A stretch of 64,000 bases of DNA from Maylandia zebra (Eukaryota > Chordata > Actinopteri > Cichliformes > Cichlidae): positions 35,821,623-35,885,622 of the forward strand of contig NC_135172.1 of NCBI RefSeq assembly GCF_041146795.1. The letters are read 5' to 3'. The position numbers were made by a program, and so were the translations under genes. Under the pieces are notes generated by a model, which was not told the origin of the DNA, ran no database searches, and worked only from the letters and a program-made list of their open reading frames with translations. Of the stretch, positions 12,601 through 22,800 are shown piece by piece (position 1 is the first letter of the stretch; each line of letters opens with the position of its first letter).

Positions 12601-13742
12601 AAATGAAAAATCAGCAATATTGTAACAGCTCTGAACCATCAAGGAAGGTTACATTTAGTGGAGAACACATATGCCCAATCAAAAAAAACATTTCAGTTTC
12701 TAACCATATTTATGCTTACTGTACATAAAAAAGGATTAGAGAGCCAATAGTGGAATACTTGGCAAAGACATTTAAATGTCACATTTAAAAAAGGAGAAAT
12801 GCATTCAGTTCTTGTGTTCATTTACATTTTCTGCTTTATTTATTTTCAGTGTATAGAAGTTATGGTACACCTTTAAGCTGTTTTGCATTTTTTGTATTCA
12901 TGTTGTGCCAGTAAGCAAATCAGTCCAGAGGGACTTAGACCCAGAGTCCCTTGACCTCTCAGCCCCCAGGGCTACTGCCCGGTAGGTCAGTTCAGCAATG
13001 CACACAGGAAAAGTGGAAAAACAAGAAATCAGTACCTGGATTTGTTCTGTTGTCCATTGGTCCAGGTTGACTGATTTCACTCTGGATATGTGCACTCCCA
13101 GGTTCCTGTGGATGCCAGCACATCGGATGCAGATAAATACCCCCAGATTCCAGGATGCCCATCTTGGACCTGTTAATGACAGTTAAACCCAGTTTGGGAG
13201 GTGAAGATACAAAAACGCCGGAAGAAACACTCAAACATTCTAGTCTTTGTTGTGACTTGAAACGTAGGATGCAAGTTCTACATTCTTTGTCAATGATCTA
13301 ATTAAAAAAAAAGTTGGCTGAAGTTTCTTAGAAAGACCTGACACAGTTTGTTTACCGCTTGCAAATCCCGGTAACTAAGCATACGGCGACGAGGGAGAAG
13401 CCCTGTGGGGAGCTTATGTAGCTTTAGAGAAGTTAGCATGCTGGTTAACCACTTAGTTTAGCTTAAAGGGAAGAATGTCAGGTGACTAGCTTGGGCCAGT
13501 TAGCTAAGCTAAGCTAAGAAGCGCGGATGTTATACTGTTAGTTACCGTTACTGTTTGATTCTGAGTGAAACTGCTAACTTTGTACAGTTAAACAATAAAA
13601 TCGCCGACAAAACGAACACCACACCTTTCGCCTCGCAGTCGGCGCAGTACTTGTTGTCTTCCTCTCTCAGCATTTTGGACAGGATGGCCTGGTGCTGTTC
13701 GTTGAGTTTTTGGGCCTTCTCTCTCTCCGAGCGTGTCGCCAT
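6632..13742 (-). CDS. smap1: Stromal membrane-associated protein 1, ArfGAP (10 coding exons)
   Basis: SMAP1 is a GTPase-activating protein for Arf6 that acts in clathrin-dependent endocytosis. Coding exons on the minus strand are 13742-13625, 13169-13036, 12018-11933, 11817-11742, 11552-11490, 11366-11291, 9503-9376, 8623-8407, 7776-7439 and 6766-6632. All have GT...AG introns and compatible phases, giving 456 residues (human is of similar size). The ArfGAP zinc finger C33-X2-C36-X16-C53-X2-C56 and the catalytic arginine R61 are present. A clathrin-box motif LLGLD (181-185) is created across the exon 6/7 junction. DLDIF and DLDLF acidic motifs follow, then a Met/Gly/Pro-rich segment and the conserved C-terminus STQLWK. 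The N-terminus MATRS and the [11 protein letters not shown] segment identify SMAP1 rather than SMAP2. The Lys/Glu-rich linker after the GAP domain is shorter than in mammals. The exon 4 donor could be shifted by two bases. Otherwise confident. Confidence 0.95.
8002..8060. repeat. Possible hAT-type terminal fragment in smap1 intron 8
   Basis: The sequence starting CAGTGGTTCCCAAAGTGTGG at 8002 resembles the left terminus of Charlie-like hAT elements. No matching right end was found nearby, so it is at most a truncated copy lying in the intron between smap1 exons 8 and 9. Confidence 0.35.
9504..11290. other. Long smap1 intron 6, no gene seen
   Basis: This is the intron between coding exons 6 and 7 (minus strand). 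It is A+T-rich, with short A runs near 10310-10335. I see no additional exon, RNA gene or recognisable full element. Confidence 0.5.
11614..11690 (-). repeat. LINE-type 3' tail fragment with (TTCTGA)-like end
   Basis: The plus strand reads ATCAGAATCGGAATACTTTA followed by a stretch like GGAAATTATGTGGGTTACATTTGCTCC. Read on the minus strand this ends ...AAAGTATTCCGATTCTGAT, a common dispersed fish repeat end with a short TTCTGA tail. A better-preserved relative is at 39053-39110. It lies in smap1 intron 4. Confidence 0.55.
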
Positions 13743-13970
13743 GCTGTCGGCTTTGATCGGGCAATCTTAATTAAAAGAATTCTAATTTATTCAGTGGTCA
13801 ATCGAGAAAAGTTTCCGATAAAATAGCATAATCAGAGGTATGATCGCCTCCGACTGGGATATGAAAACACCCGGAACCGGAATCGCTTCTCCGCCCACAG
13901 GTATTCTATAGCTGACGCGGCGGCCTCACTGGATTGGATGGGAGGCGTGACGTTGAATGACGCAAAACAT
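13743..13970 (-). promoter_or_regulatory. smap1 promoter region (ETS pair, CCAAT, CRE-like sites)
   Basis: Upstream of the smap1 ATG are a tandem ETS-type CCGGAACCGGAA (13871-13882), an inverted CCAAT box ATTGG (13933-13937), and two TGACG half-sites (about 13948-13952 and 13958-13962). No TATA box was seen. This combination is typical of a TATA-less housekeeping promoter. The binding assignments are motif-based inference. Confidence 0.5.
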
Positions 13971-14128
13971 TTCTGACGAAATAATTTTAACATTTCCGCC
14001 AAGAAACTGGAAGCTTAGCCTTAAAAGCAAGGCCCTAAACAAATCTCTGCAATTAAAGAAAATAAACACAAAAAACCGTCTAAGTATTTTAAGTACTTGG
14101 TAGCTGAAACCATCGATCATTGCATATA

Positions 14129-14338
14129 CAGGGAGTGCAGAATTATTAGGCAAGTTGTATTTTTGAGGAATAATTTTATTATTGAACAACAACCATGTTC
14201 CCAATGAACCCAAAAAACTCATTAATATCAAAGCTGAATGTTTTTGGAAGTAGTTTTTAGTTTGTTTTTAGTTTTAGCTATTTTAGGGGGATATCTGTGT
14301 GTGCAGGTGACTATTACTGTGCATACTTATTAGGCAAC
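14129..14338. repeat. Left IR/DR end of the Tc1 element
   Basis: The outer repeat is at 14129-14153 and the inner repeat at 14319-14338, with their starts about 190 bp apart. Both contain the shared core TTATTAGGCAA. Paired outer and inner direct repeats are the transposase-binding sites in the IR/DR subgroup of Tc1 elements. Confidence 0.85.
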
Positions 14339-14456
14339 TTAACAAAAAACAAATGTATACCCATTTCAATTATTTATTTTTACCAGTGACACCAATATAA
14401 CATCTCCACATTCACAAATATACATTTCTGACATTCAAAAACAAAACAAAAACAAA

Positions 14457-15512
14457 TCAGCGACCAATATAGCCACCTTTCTTTGCAAGGACACTCAAAA
14501 GCCTGCCATCCATGGATTCTGTCAGTGTTTTGATCTGTTCACCATCAACATTGCGTGCAGCAGCAACCACAGCCTCCCAGACACTGTTCAGAGAGGTGTA
14601 CTGTTTTCCCTCCTTGTAAATCTCACATTTGATGATGGACCACAGGTTTTCAATGGAGTTCAGATCAGGTGAACAAGGTGGCCATGTCATTAGTTTTTCT
14701 TCTTTTATACCCTTTCTTGCCAGCCACGCTGTGGAGTACTTGGACGCGTGTGATGGAGCATTGTCCTGCATGAAAATCATGTTTTTCTTGAAGGATGCAG
14801 ACTTCTTACTGTACCACTGCTTGAAGAAGGTGTCTTCCAGAAACTGGCAGTAGGACTGGGAGTTGAGCTTGACTCCATCCTCAACCCGAAAAGGCCCCAC
14901 AAGCTCATCTTTGATGATACCAGCCCAAACCAGTACTCCACCTCCACCTTGCTGGCGTCTGAGTCGGACTGTAGCTCTCTGCCCTTTACCAATCCAGCCA
15001 CGGGCCCATCCATCTGGCCCATCAAGACTCACTCTCATTTCATCAGTCCATAAAACCTTAGAAAAACCAGTCTTGAAATATTTCTTGGCCCAGTCTTGAC
15101 GTTTCAGCTTGTGTGTCTTGTTCAGTGGTGGTCGTCTTTCAGCCTTTCTTACCTTGGCCATGTCTCTGAGTATTGCACACCTTGTGCTTTTGGGCACTCC
15201 AGTGATGTTGCAGCTCTGAAATATGGCCAAACTGGTGGCAAGTGGCATCTTGGCAGCTGCACGCTTGACTTTTCTCAGTTCATGGGCAGTTATTTTGCGC
15301 CTTGGTTTTTCCACACGCTTCTTGTGACCCTGTTGACTATTTTGAATGAAACGCTCGATTGTTCGATGATCACGCTTCAGAAGCTTTGCAATTTTGAGAC
15401 TGCTGCATCCCTCTGCAAGATATCTCACTATTTTTGACTTTTCTGAGCCTGTCAAGTCCTTATTTGACCCATTTTGCCAAAGGAAAGGACGTTGCCTAAT
15501 AATTATGCACAC
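14457..15512 (-). CDS. Tc1/mariner DD37E transposase, long frame without in-frame ATG at its expected start
   Basis: This cut-and-paste transposase frame is open for 351 codons without a stop. It shows an N-terminal paired-like helix-turn-helix region (about 21-60, including KLLKRDHRTIERF), a basic linker (KKRVEKPRRK), and a DDE domain. Numbering from the first codon of the open frame, the acidic triad is D157 (LWTDEMR), D250 (MQDNAPSH) and E288 (SPDLNSIENLW), with 37 residues between the last two. The GGGGVLVWAG segment is also present. The first codon of the frame is GTG, and the first in-frame ATG is at residue 89, inside the DNA-binding region. The ATG at 15472-15470, where such proteins would be expected to begin, is in another frame. 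This suggests a one-base loss shortly after it. The copy is thus very recent-looking but probably no longer makes a full protein. Confidence 0.85.
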   Translation of the reverse strand: MCIIIRQRPFLWQNGSNKDLTGSEKSKIVRYLAEGCSSLKIAKLLKRDHRTIERFIQNSQQGHKKRVEKPRRKITAHELRKVKRAAAKMPLATSLAIFQSCNITGVPKSTRCAILRDMAKVRKAERRPPLNKTHKLKRQDWAKKYFKTGFSKVLWTDEMRVSLDGPDGWARGWIGKGQRATVRLRRQQGGGGVLVWAGIIKDELVGPFRVEDGVKLNSQSYCQFLEDTFFKQWYSKKSASFKKNMIFMQDNAPSHASKYSTAWLARKGIKEEKLMTWPPCSPDLNSIENLWSIIKCEIYKEGKQYTSLNSVWEAVVAAARNVDGEQIKTLTESMDGRLLSVLAKKGGYIGR

Positions 15513-15690
15513 CTGATATAGGGTGTTGATGTCATTAGACTACACCCCTTCTCATTACAGAGTTGCACATCACCTAATATGCTTAACTGGTAGTAGGCTT
15601 TCGAGCCTATACAGCTTGGAGTAAGACAACATGCATGAAGAGGATGATGTGGACAAAATACTCATTTGCCTAATAATTCTGCACTCCCTG
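15491..15690. repeat. Right IR/DR end of the Tc1 element
   Basis: The outer repeat is at 15666-15690 and the inner repeat at 15491-15510, mirroring the left end. Their starts, counted from the element edge, are about 180 bp apart. The inner copy overlaps the upstream part of the transposase frame. Confidence 0.85.
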
Positions 15691-15910
15691 TATTGTGTGG
15701 AATATCTGCACGATTTCACTTTGTCAATTCGTATTTTATTTTCTGTACATTGTTTGTAAGTACAAACATAGTTTTAAACATGATTAAATGATCACCTCAC
15801 TAAAACATTTACATTATGCTAGTTGTTTTCGTACAACAGTATGAAGATACCCAGAGATAATTTCTTCGGAACAATAATTACATAGCAACACCACATCTAA
15901 AGTTTCCAAA

Positions 15911-15916
15911 TTTATT
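15911..15916 (-). terminator. Candidate poly(A) signal of cenpk
   Basis: TTTATT on the plus strand (AATAAA on the minus strand) lies about 505 bp past the cenpk stop codon and just outside the Tc1 element. A (CA)n run at 15954-15976 lies between the stop and this hexamer, so it would be in the 3' untranslated region. Confidence 0.45.
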
Positions 15917-15953
15917 AAACATGGACAAGAAAATGTATAAACACAAACAAAAT

Positions 15954-15976
15954 ACACACACACACACACACACACC
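15954..15976. repeat. (AC)n microsatellite
   Basis: An uninterrupted AC dinucleotide run of about 11 units lies in the presumed 3' untranslated region of cenpk. Confidence 0.9.
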
Positions 15977-16420
15977 ATTACTGAACATATTTTCCTAATT
16001 TTCAAACATAATAGAAAACAGTTAAGTGAAACCAAAATTAAGATTAATTTAAATTTATGCTGATAAATATGAATTCTCATGAAAAACAGACATACACATG
16101 GGATTTCTAGAAACACATACTTTGGATAAAACACTCATACATTTGAATAACATTTGGATATGTAAAAATGGAACTAGAAAAATAGGTGCGCTTACAAGAC
16201 ATTTTAACTAAACAGTATTTAAGAAGTCTAAATAGACAACCATAAAAAAGTATCTACATAGAAATGTTACACATGCATTTAGTAAATTCAGGAACACCCT
16301 AGCATCACTGTTTCTCCACCATGGACTTCCTACTAGCTTACAAAAACATGCATAATGGTTTCCCTGCACAAGCAGACTCAGTTTCAGCACAGTGCTTTAG
16401 ATTTTTAATGCACCAGTGCT

Positions 16421-16776
16421 TCAGAAAAAGGTTTCCAAGCGGAGCTTAAAGTTATTCTCATGGTGTCTCACTGCAATTCCATAACGGAGCAGCATTTCTA
16501 CATACGGTGGCCAGAATGTGTCATCTATCGCCACATAGGGGTCGTGTGGTGTGTTCAGAGCCTTGTTCATGAGAATCTGCAGGTTTATAAAAAGGGAGAT
16601 GAAGACCAGGCTGAAGCATATTTGCAGTAAAGGTACAAGTTTAAACAGTTTTATAAGTTTAGAGTTTTATTTTGCCTTTACTTCCTTTACTTATTGAAGG
16701 AATAGGTGATGGCCACTAACAAAAATATAGGATATTTACATGATTATCAAGAACAGAAACATTCAATCACAGAACA

Positions 16777-16828
<52 letters not shown>

Positions 16829-19800
16829 AAAGCTGCCCTCAGGTCTAAAGGTTAAGTTGATATCATGCCTTTTGGTACACATCAGCTTTTGCTGCCATGG
16901 GTGATCATTACTGTGAATCGATTAATCACTACACTCTCGCTTTTATAGCACTTACGTCAGCCTTTTTGTCCTTTTACTTTGATAAACAAAAGCAACATGA
17001 CACACCCACACAGTCCACATGCGTCAGACCTGCTGCTTTCTTTGCACTTGTGTGGTTAAAATAGGGCCTTAAACAGCATCTCTATAGAAAATGTAACATT
17101 AACAATGGGTTTTTATAATTTCCAGTTCCACCACAGCCAACAAACATAGGGCTAATTTATATGTGACTTGTCGACATAAGAAATATGCAGCTGTTAATAA
17201 TTAAACACATATTTATTCTATAATAGGTCAAATATCTGTTGGTGGAGTGCCAGCTCTTTCCTAGAGGTTGATAACTGGGGGGGTTTATCAGAGATAATTA
17301 AATTATCTTCAGCAAAATCTATTATTTATCTCAATATCTAGGATACTTTTCAGTCACATACAAAAGTGTCAGTGGCTGATGTGAAAAAAAGGAAACACTA
17401 TGTGTGAAGCTATCTTCAAAACAGAAGTATTTCAAATATTGGGATGAAAATTTAGGGGTTTTTTCCTGATCAATGTTTTACTACTCCATTCCCTAATGTA
17501 ATTCACCCCACCTTGAACTCATCTTCCACTCCTACCGCACACCTCACCAAGGTCTGGCTGTTATCGTACATGTCTGGCACCAGCCTCACATGACTTCCTC
17601 ATGCTGTACCACACTTCCTCTCTTGGCACCCTATCATACCCTGTTTGTAGATATACAAACACACAGTACAACTCCTTTCGACCTTCAATATTTCTCCATT
17701 AATACTATAAAAGCAAACATTGACTTTGTAGTGCTATTTCTGGGCAAGGAGCCATGCTGCTGCTCACCAATCATCTCCTCTCTTCTCAACCTAGTTTCGA
17801 AAACACTTTCCCATATCTTCAAGGTATGCCTCATCAACTTTATCCCTCTATAATTGCTACAGAGATGCACATCACCCTTGTACTTGAAAATCTGTACTTC
17901 ATTCCTCAGGGATCCTCTTACTCTTCAGGATTGTGTTTTCTCATTTTCTTCATTCATGAGCTCCTTCAGGCGCTCACCACACTCTCTTCACTTGTTAGCA
18001 CATTTCCATTTCTGTGATAACGTCTTACATATCACATCACATGCTTCATACAAGTCATTTTCACCTTTCTTAGTGTCCAGCCTCACATATAACTCAAGCC
18101 TTGTACTTTGCCACTTCTCTCATTGCTAACCTCCCAGCACTCATCCATTTTCTTCATCTCCCAGACTATCCCACTTTTTCTTTGCTAACCTCTGCATTTG
18201 AACAGATTTTTTTTACTTCCTCCTTCCAAAACCAAGTGTCCTTGTCCTTTTTCTTCTGTCCAGAGGATAACCTTTGGGCAGTTTCCCCCAGAACATTAGC
18301 TCTACTTTGCCAGCCATCTGGCAACACTTCCGTACCACTGACAGCCTGCCTCAACCTCTTCCTGCACTCTCCACAACATTCTTCCTTCTTCAACTTCCCT
18401 TCACTCGCTTCCTCTTCTTCATGCCCAAAGTCATCATACAGACTACCATCCAATGCTGCCAAGCTACATTCTCTCCTGACACCAACACAGGGGGCCTCTA
18501 TGCGGTCCATCTTTCCTTTCACATTTCTCTCCTCAATATCAAACCTCATCACCTGTTTCATTCACCTACCTGTCCAAAGCCAAATACTGAGATTTTTTTT
18601 GATTACATAAAAAAAAACTCGAGTTAAACAGTTCGTTTTTTTTGTATGAAAAAACTCACCTCCAGAATTTCATTGAGTGAAATCAAGTTTTCATGAATCT
18701 CATGAGGAACGTTCTGAAAATTAAGATAAAAGACTGTAAGGTGCAATGAATTCATAATAAGGCACTTTTCACATGCAAAGCCATAATCTACACCTTCTTC
18801 TTCTTGTTTGTACTGGAATCCTCCTGAGGGAGAGGAACGTGCTTCTCCAGGATGTACGCCAAGCTCTCCATCAGCCTTTCCTGGTAGACCTTCATTTTCT
18901 GTATTTTTTCCTTGATGTCCTGCAGTATCCTGAAGAATGCATGCACATGCATCAACAAGTTTATAGATTTATTTTTCTACTTTTAAGATTAGGCTTAAAA
19001 CGTTCCTTTTTGCTAAAGCATATAGTTAGGGCTGGATCAGGTGATCCTGAATGCTCTCTTAGTTATGCTGCAATAGACGTAGGATGCTGGGAGATTCCCA
19101 TGATGCATTGAGCATTTCCTTTTCAGTCACTTTTCTCACTCACTATGTGTTAATAGACCTCTCTGCAATGAATCATACTTGTTATTAACCTCTGGCTCTC
19201 TTCCACAGCATGCCTTTTTTTCCTGTTTTCCTTCTCTCACCCCAACCGGTTGCAGCAGATGGCCCCGCCCCTCCCCGAGCCTGGTTCTGCCAGAGGTTTC
19301 TTCCTGTTAAAAGGGAGTTTTTCCTTCTCACTGTCGCCAAAGTGCTTGCTCATAGGGGGTCATACGATTGTTGGGTTTTTTTCTGTATGTATTAGTGTAG
19401 GGTCTACCTTATAATATAAAGCACTTTGAGGCGACTGCTGTTGTGATTTGGCGCTGTATAAATAAAATTTAATTCAACTGAATTAATTTATATTACCCTT
19501 GAAGCATTTCTGTTTTCTGCTCTATTCTGTGTAAATAAACACCTGATCCCTTTTGGTTTAGTGTGATGCTGCCATCCTACTCACGTATGTTCTGACAACT
19601 TCTCCTTTTCAATTTGAAGTCGTTCACTGTGACCACTGGCAGCAGCCAGCACCTGTTTCTTCTCCTCCAGCCATTTTAGCTCACTAACAACAAACACACA
19701 AGCATCACATTTTCACAACTATACACAAAGTATAGCAAAGGGAAAGTCTCTGGATGGTCTCCTTCATCCAATCCTGAAAGGCATCCATAAAACCAGAAGA

Positions 19801-22800
19801 AGGACAGTAAATAATGTAATATGTACAGTGTAACAAAAGGGTTACATACAGTTCCTTAGTCTCTTTCAGTTTGTCTCTTTTGGCTTCAAAACAGGAAGCA
19901 ACCATCTCAAGTTCAGAGCACAGCTTGTGCATCTATGGAAAAAGTAAAGATTGCATAAAGTGAGTGATGCATGTAAATGAGCAAAAGCAATAGTTCACTG
20001 TTTAACTTAACCACACCTCTTCTTTTCCTGCTTCGAGCAAAATCTCAGAATTTTCTGCCAGCACTGCATGAAAAATAAAAAAGGTCAATTGTATTAAAAG
20101 ATAAAGTACACAACATTTATGATTTATATCTTTTTTTTTTTTTTTTTTAGAAACCTGAAATCACCAGTTGACCAGAACTGATAACTTACATTGTGGTTCC
20201 ACTGTCGACCACTGCTTCAGCTCAGCTTCTGTTGCAATCAGTCTTTTTACTGACTATAGAAGGAAAAACAGTCACGAGGAATAGAAATTACAATGATGAG
20301 CCACAGTGAAGCTGTCTGACATAAAAAAAAACAAACACAAAACTCACTTTATCAGCAGCTACTCTTGGTTGCTCCCTGATTTACAATGAGTCGGCACAGC
20401 AGGAAGCTCTACAAATATTTAATCTGGCAGGTTTTTACACCGGATGCCCATCCTGACGCAACTCCAAAGAGATGTGCATCTCCTCCTGGGATCAAGCATG
20501 GGATTTTTTGCTTGTTAAGCAAATGTGTAAACTACTACACTATGGAGCCAAGGGTGCATTTGACCAGGCATGAAATGCTATGTTATTGCCAGCTGGAGTC
20601 TCTAACCTCACCATTTAAAGCACACTCAGCTGTTCCTTTTAGTGTTGCCACTGCTGATGCTCACAATGTTTACATTTTTTTACTGCTTGAATAGCACTAA
20701 TGAGCTGTTTATGACTATACAAACTATTAAAACTAATTGCTCTTTTTGTAACGTATCTTGCCTCTGTAAACACCTTTCACATACAACATGTTTATGATTA
20801 ATGCTAATTTTGAGCATCAACGGAAACCAAAAGTGCCATCTTGGCCTCTTCATTAAGTCATTTTATGCAAAATTCATATGTCCTGTAACCATGATACATG
20901 TAAAAGATGTTAATATTAATGATGCAAAGATTGTGAAATTCTGGGCTGGTAGCTGCTTGAAATTTGCAGTATGGCTGATGATTAATCCAATGTTTTGTTG
21001 GCATTTTCTATTATTTAGTTTTTGTTGTTCATTTTCTTGTTTGTGTTGGGAAAATAAAGAAACCTCTTTGAATGATCGCGTACAAAGACAAATTTGATGC
21101 TGTAATGTAATGGCTGCAATTGATTAAGATATTTTATTTGCTGATAGGCCAAAGGAACCCACTGACGTAACCATCATCCAATTAATCAGCACACACGTAA
21201 AGAAATGCCAGAGGTGTAACAATTTTGAAACTCAGACCAAAACCGCAACAAAAGAGAGTTTGCAATACTTTATCACAGTTCCAATTTACAATACCAACTA
21301 CGAGCCAAAAGCTCCTAATTGTTCCTAATACACGGACATCAGGCTATTAGGAGAATCAGAAGCTACTGGAGCCTAAATAAAGTAGGCAAGAGTATTACTA
21401 TGGAGATTAGCATGGTTTATCTGGTGAAAATTGTAATGTTTATGCATCATTCAGGTAACAAACTGGAATTACTCACATATCGGGTCTGTGATGGAGTATA
21501 TACTTTTTTTTTCTTACAGTTATTTTCTACCACATTAAAAAAAAACTGACAAATGTTAAAAACCATGTTAAAAAAGATATGAATTTTCTCAGATATTTAA
21601 AATTAAGGATTTCCACATTTTTTCTGTAACATTAACCTCCTAGGACCTGGCGTCCACATATGTGGACATCACATTTTCGGTTGTCTAGACCACAATTCTA
21701 AATTTTGCTCTACAAGGGCCTGATGTCCACTTACGAGGACATTATATTGCCACCGTCCTATTGAAATTTAATTTGAACATCCTCATATGTGGATATCAGG
21801 TCCTTGCAGAGAAAATCAGGTAAAAAGATAATTCTTTGTTTTTACATTCATCAGGTCCCAATCAGCCCAAATAGCAAAGAGAAAGAGGTTGGATCTTAGG
21901 AGGTTAAAGCAGCGAAAGCAATGAACAAGTGAACATTTGGAAACAATCATCTCACCTGTTCTTGAGGATTCTCACAAAAATCTGGTTCACACAGTATAAT
22001 CTCATTCTGAAGCTGTAAGACAAACACAGTTTATCATTTTACCCATTTATCACAAAGTGTGTGACAAGGGGCTAGAGATAAAGTATCTACACATTTTAAA
22101 AACATATTTACATATGTGATGTGGTCAGATTTTGGTTGGTTCTAGTTTACTAGCCTAGTCAACTATTTTGATTCTCAGAAGAAATGTGGTTCAAGAAAAG
22201 TTGCAGATCTCTGAATGCATCGACACTGAAACCTAATGATGATTACCTGAAAGAACCAAATCTAAGATAAAAAAAAATAACAGGTAAGAGTGTTAACAGC
22301 TAAACAACAGAGCATAGGCCTATCATATAAGACTATGGAAAAAATATTTAGTTTCTATTCATAGTATTTTTCTAATTATACAAGAAAGTGGAAAAATGTA
22401 CTGAATTATAATGTAGTAACTCTGAACAAATTTTGCCAAAACTTTAACTTGCATATCTTGATGCATGCTCAGTCAACCAGTTAAGAAAATGTAGTTTTTA
22501 GCAGAACTGTTTCATCACTAATCCAAGTGACTTCTTCAAGAACAGAATCAACTTTTTGAATCTTATGTAGAAACATTTGTGTGAAAATAAAAGTGGGAAA
22601 AAATCATATAAACTTCAGTAATATATTTCTCACATTGTACCACCTCTTGGTCACCCCACTTGTTGCAGTGGCTCCATACTATCCCAATCCCCCCAAAACA
22701 ATATGTATGGTAAGACAAAAAGTTTTTGGACACACTGGATTCACATGTACCTTTTCCAGCTGCGCAAATTGCTCCTCACAAATGTCCAGCAGCTCAGATT

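Larger units (their letters stand above)
14129..15690 (-). mobile_element. Tc1/mariner transposon, DD37E type, full-length ends
   Basis: Perfect terminal inverted repeats of about 25 bp (14129-14153 and 15666-15690, beginning CAGGGAGTGC) are flanked by TA on both sides (14127-14128 and 15691-15692), the expected Tc1/mariner target duplication. A second copy of the TIR core lies inside each end, at 14319-14338 and 15491-15510 (19 of 20 bases equal when the right one is reverse-complemented). This makes an IR/DR layout like that of Sleeping Beauty. Total length is 1562 bp. The transposase is on the minus strand. The element sits between the smap1 promoter and the 3' end of cenpk. DD37E elements of vertebrates have been called TRT in the literature; membership in that family is inference. 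Confidence 0.93.

Noticed and set aside
14629..15437. Plus-strand frames of 74-113 residues within the Tc1 element
   Set aside because: Antisense to the transposase; no TIR-based gene layout expects them.
16782..16823. A42 tract as the tail of a processed pseudogene
   Set aside because: No recognisable coding or repeat body and no target duplication was found beside it.
17590..18627. Several long plus-strand open frames rich in Ser/Leu/Phe
   Set aside because: They are antisense readings of the minus-strand RTE-type LINE remnant, whose real motifs (CSNYRGIKLM, DTWFWKEEV) lie on the other strand.
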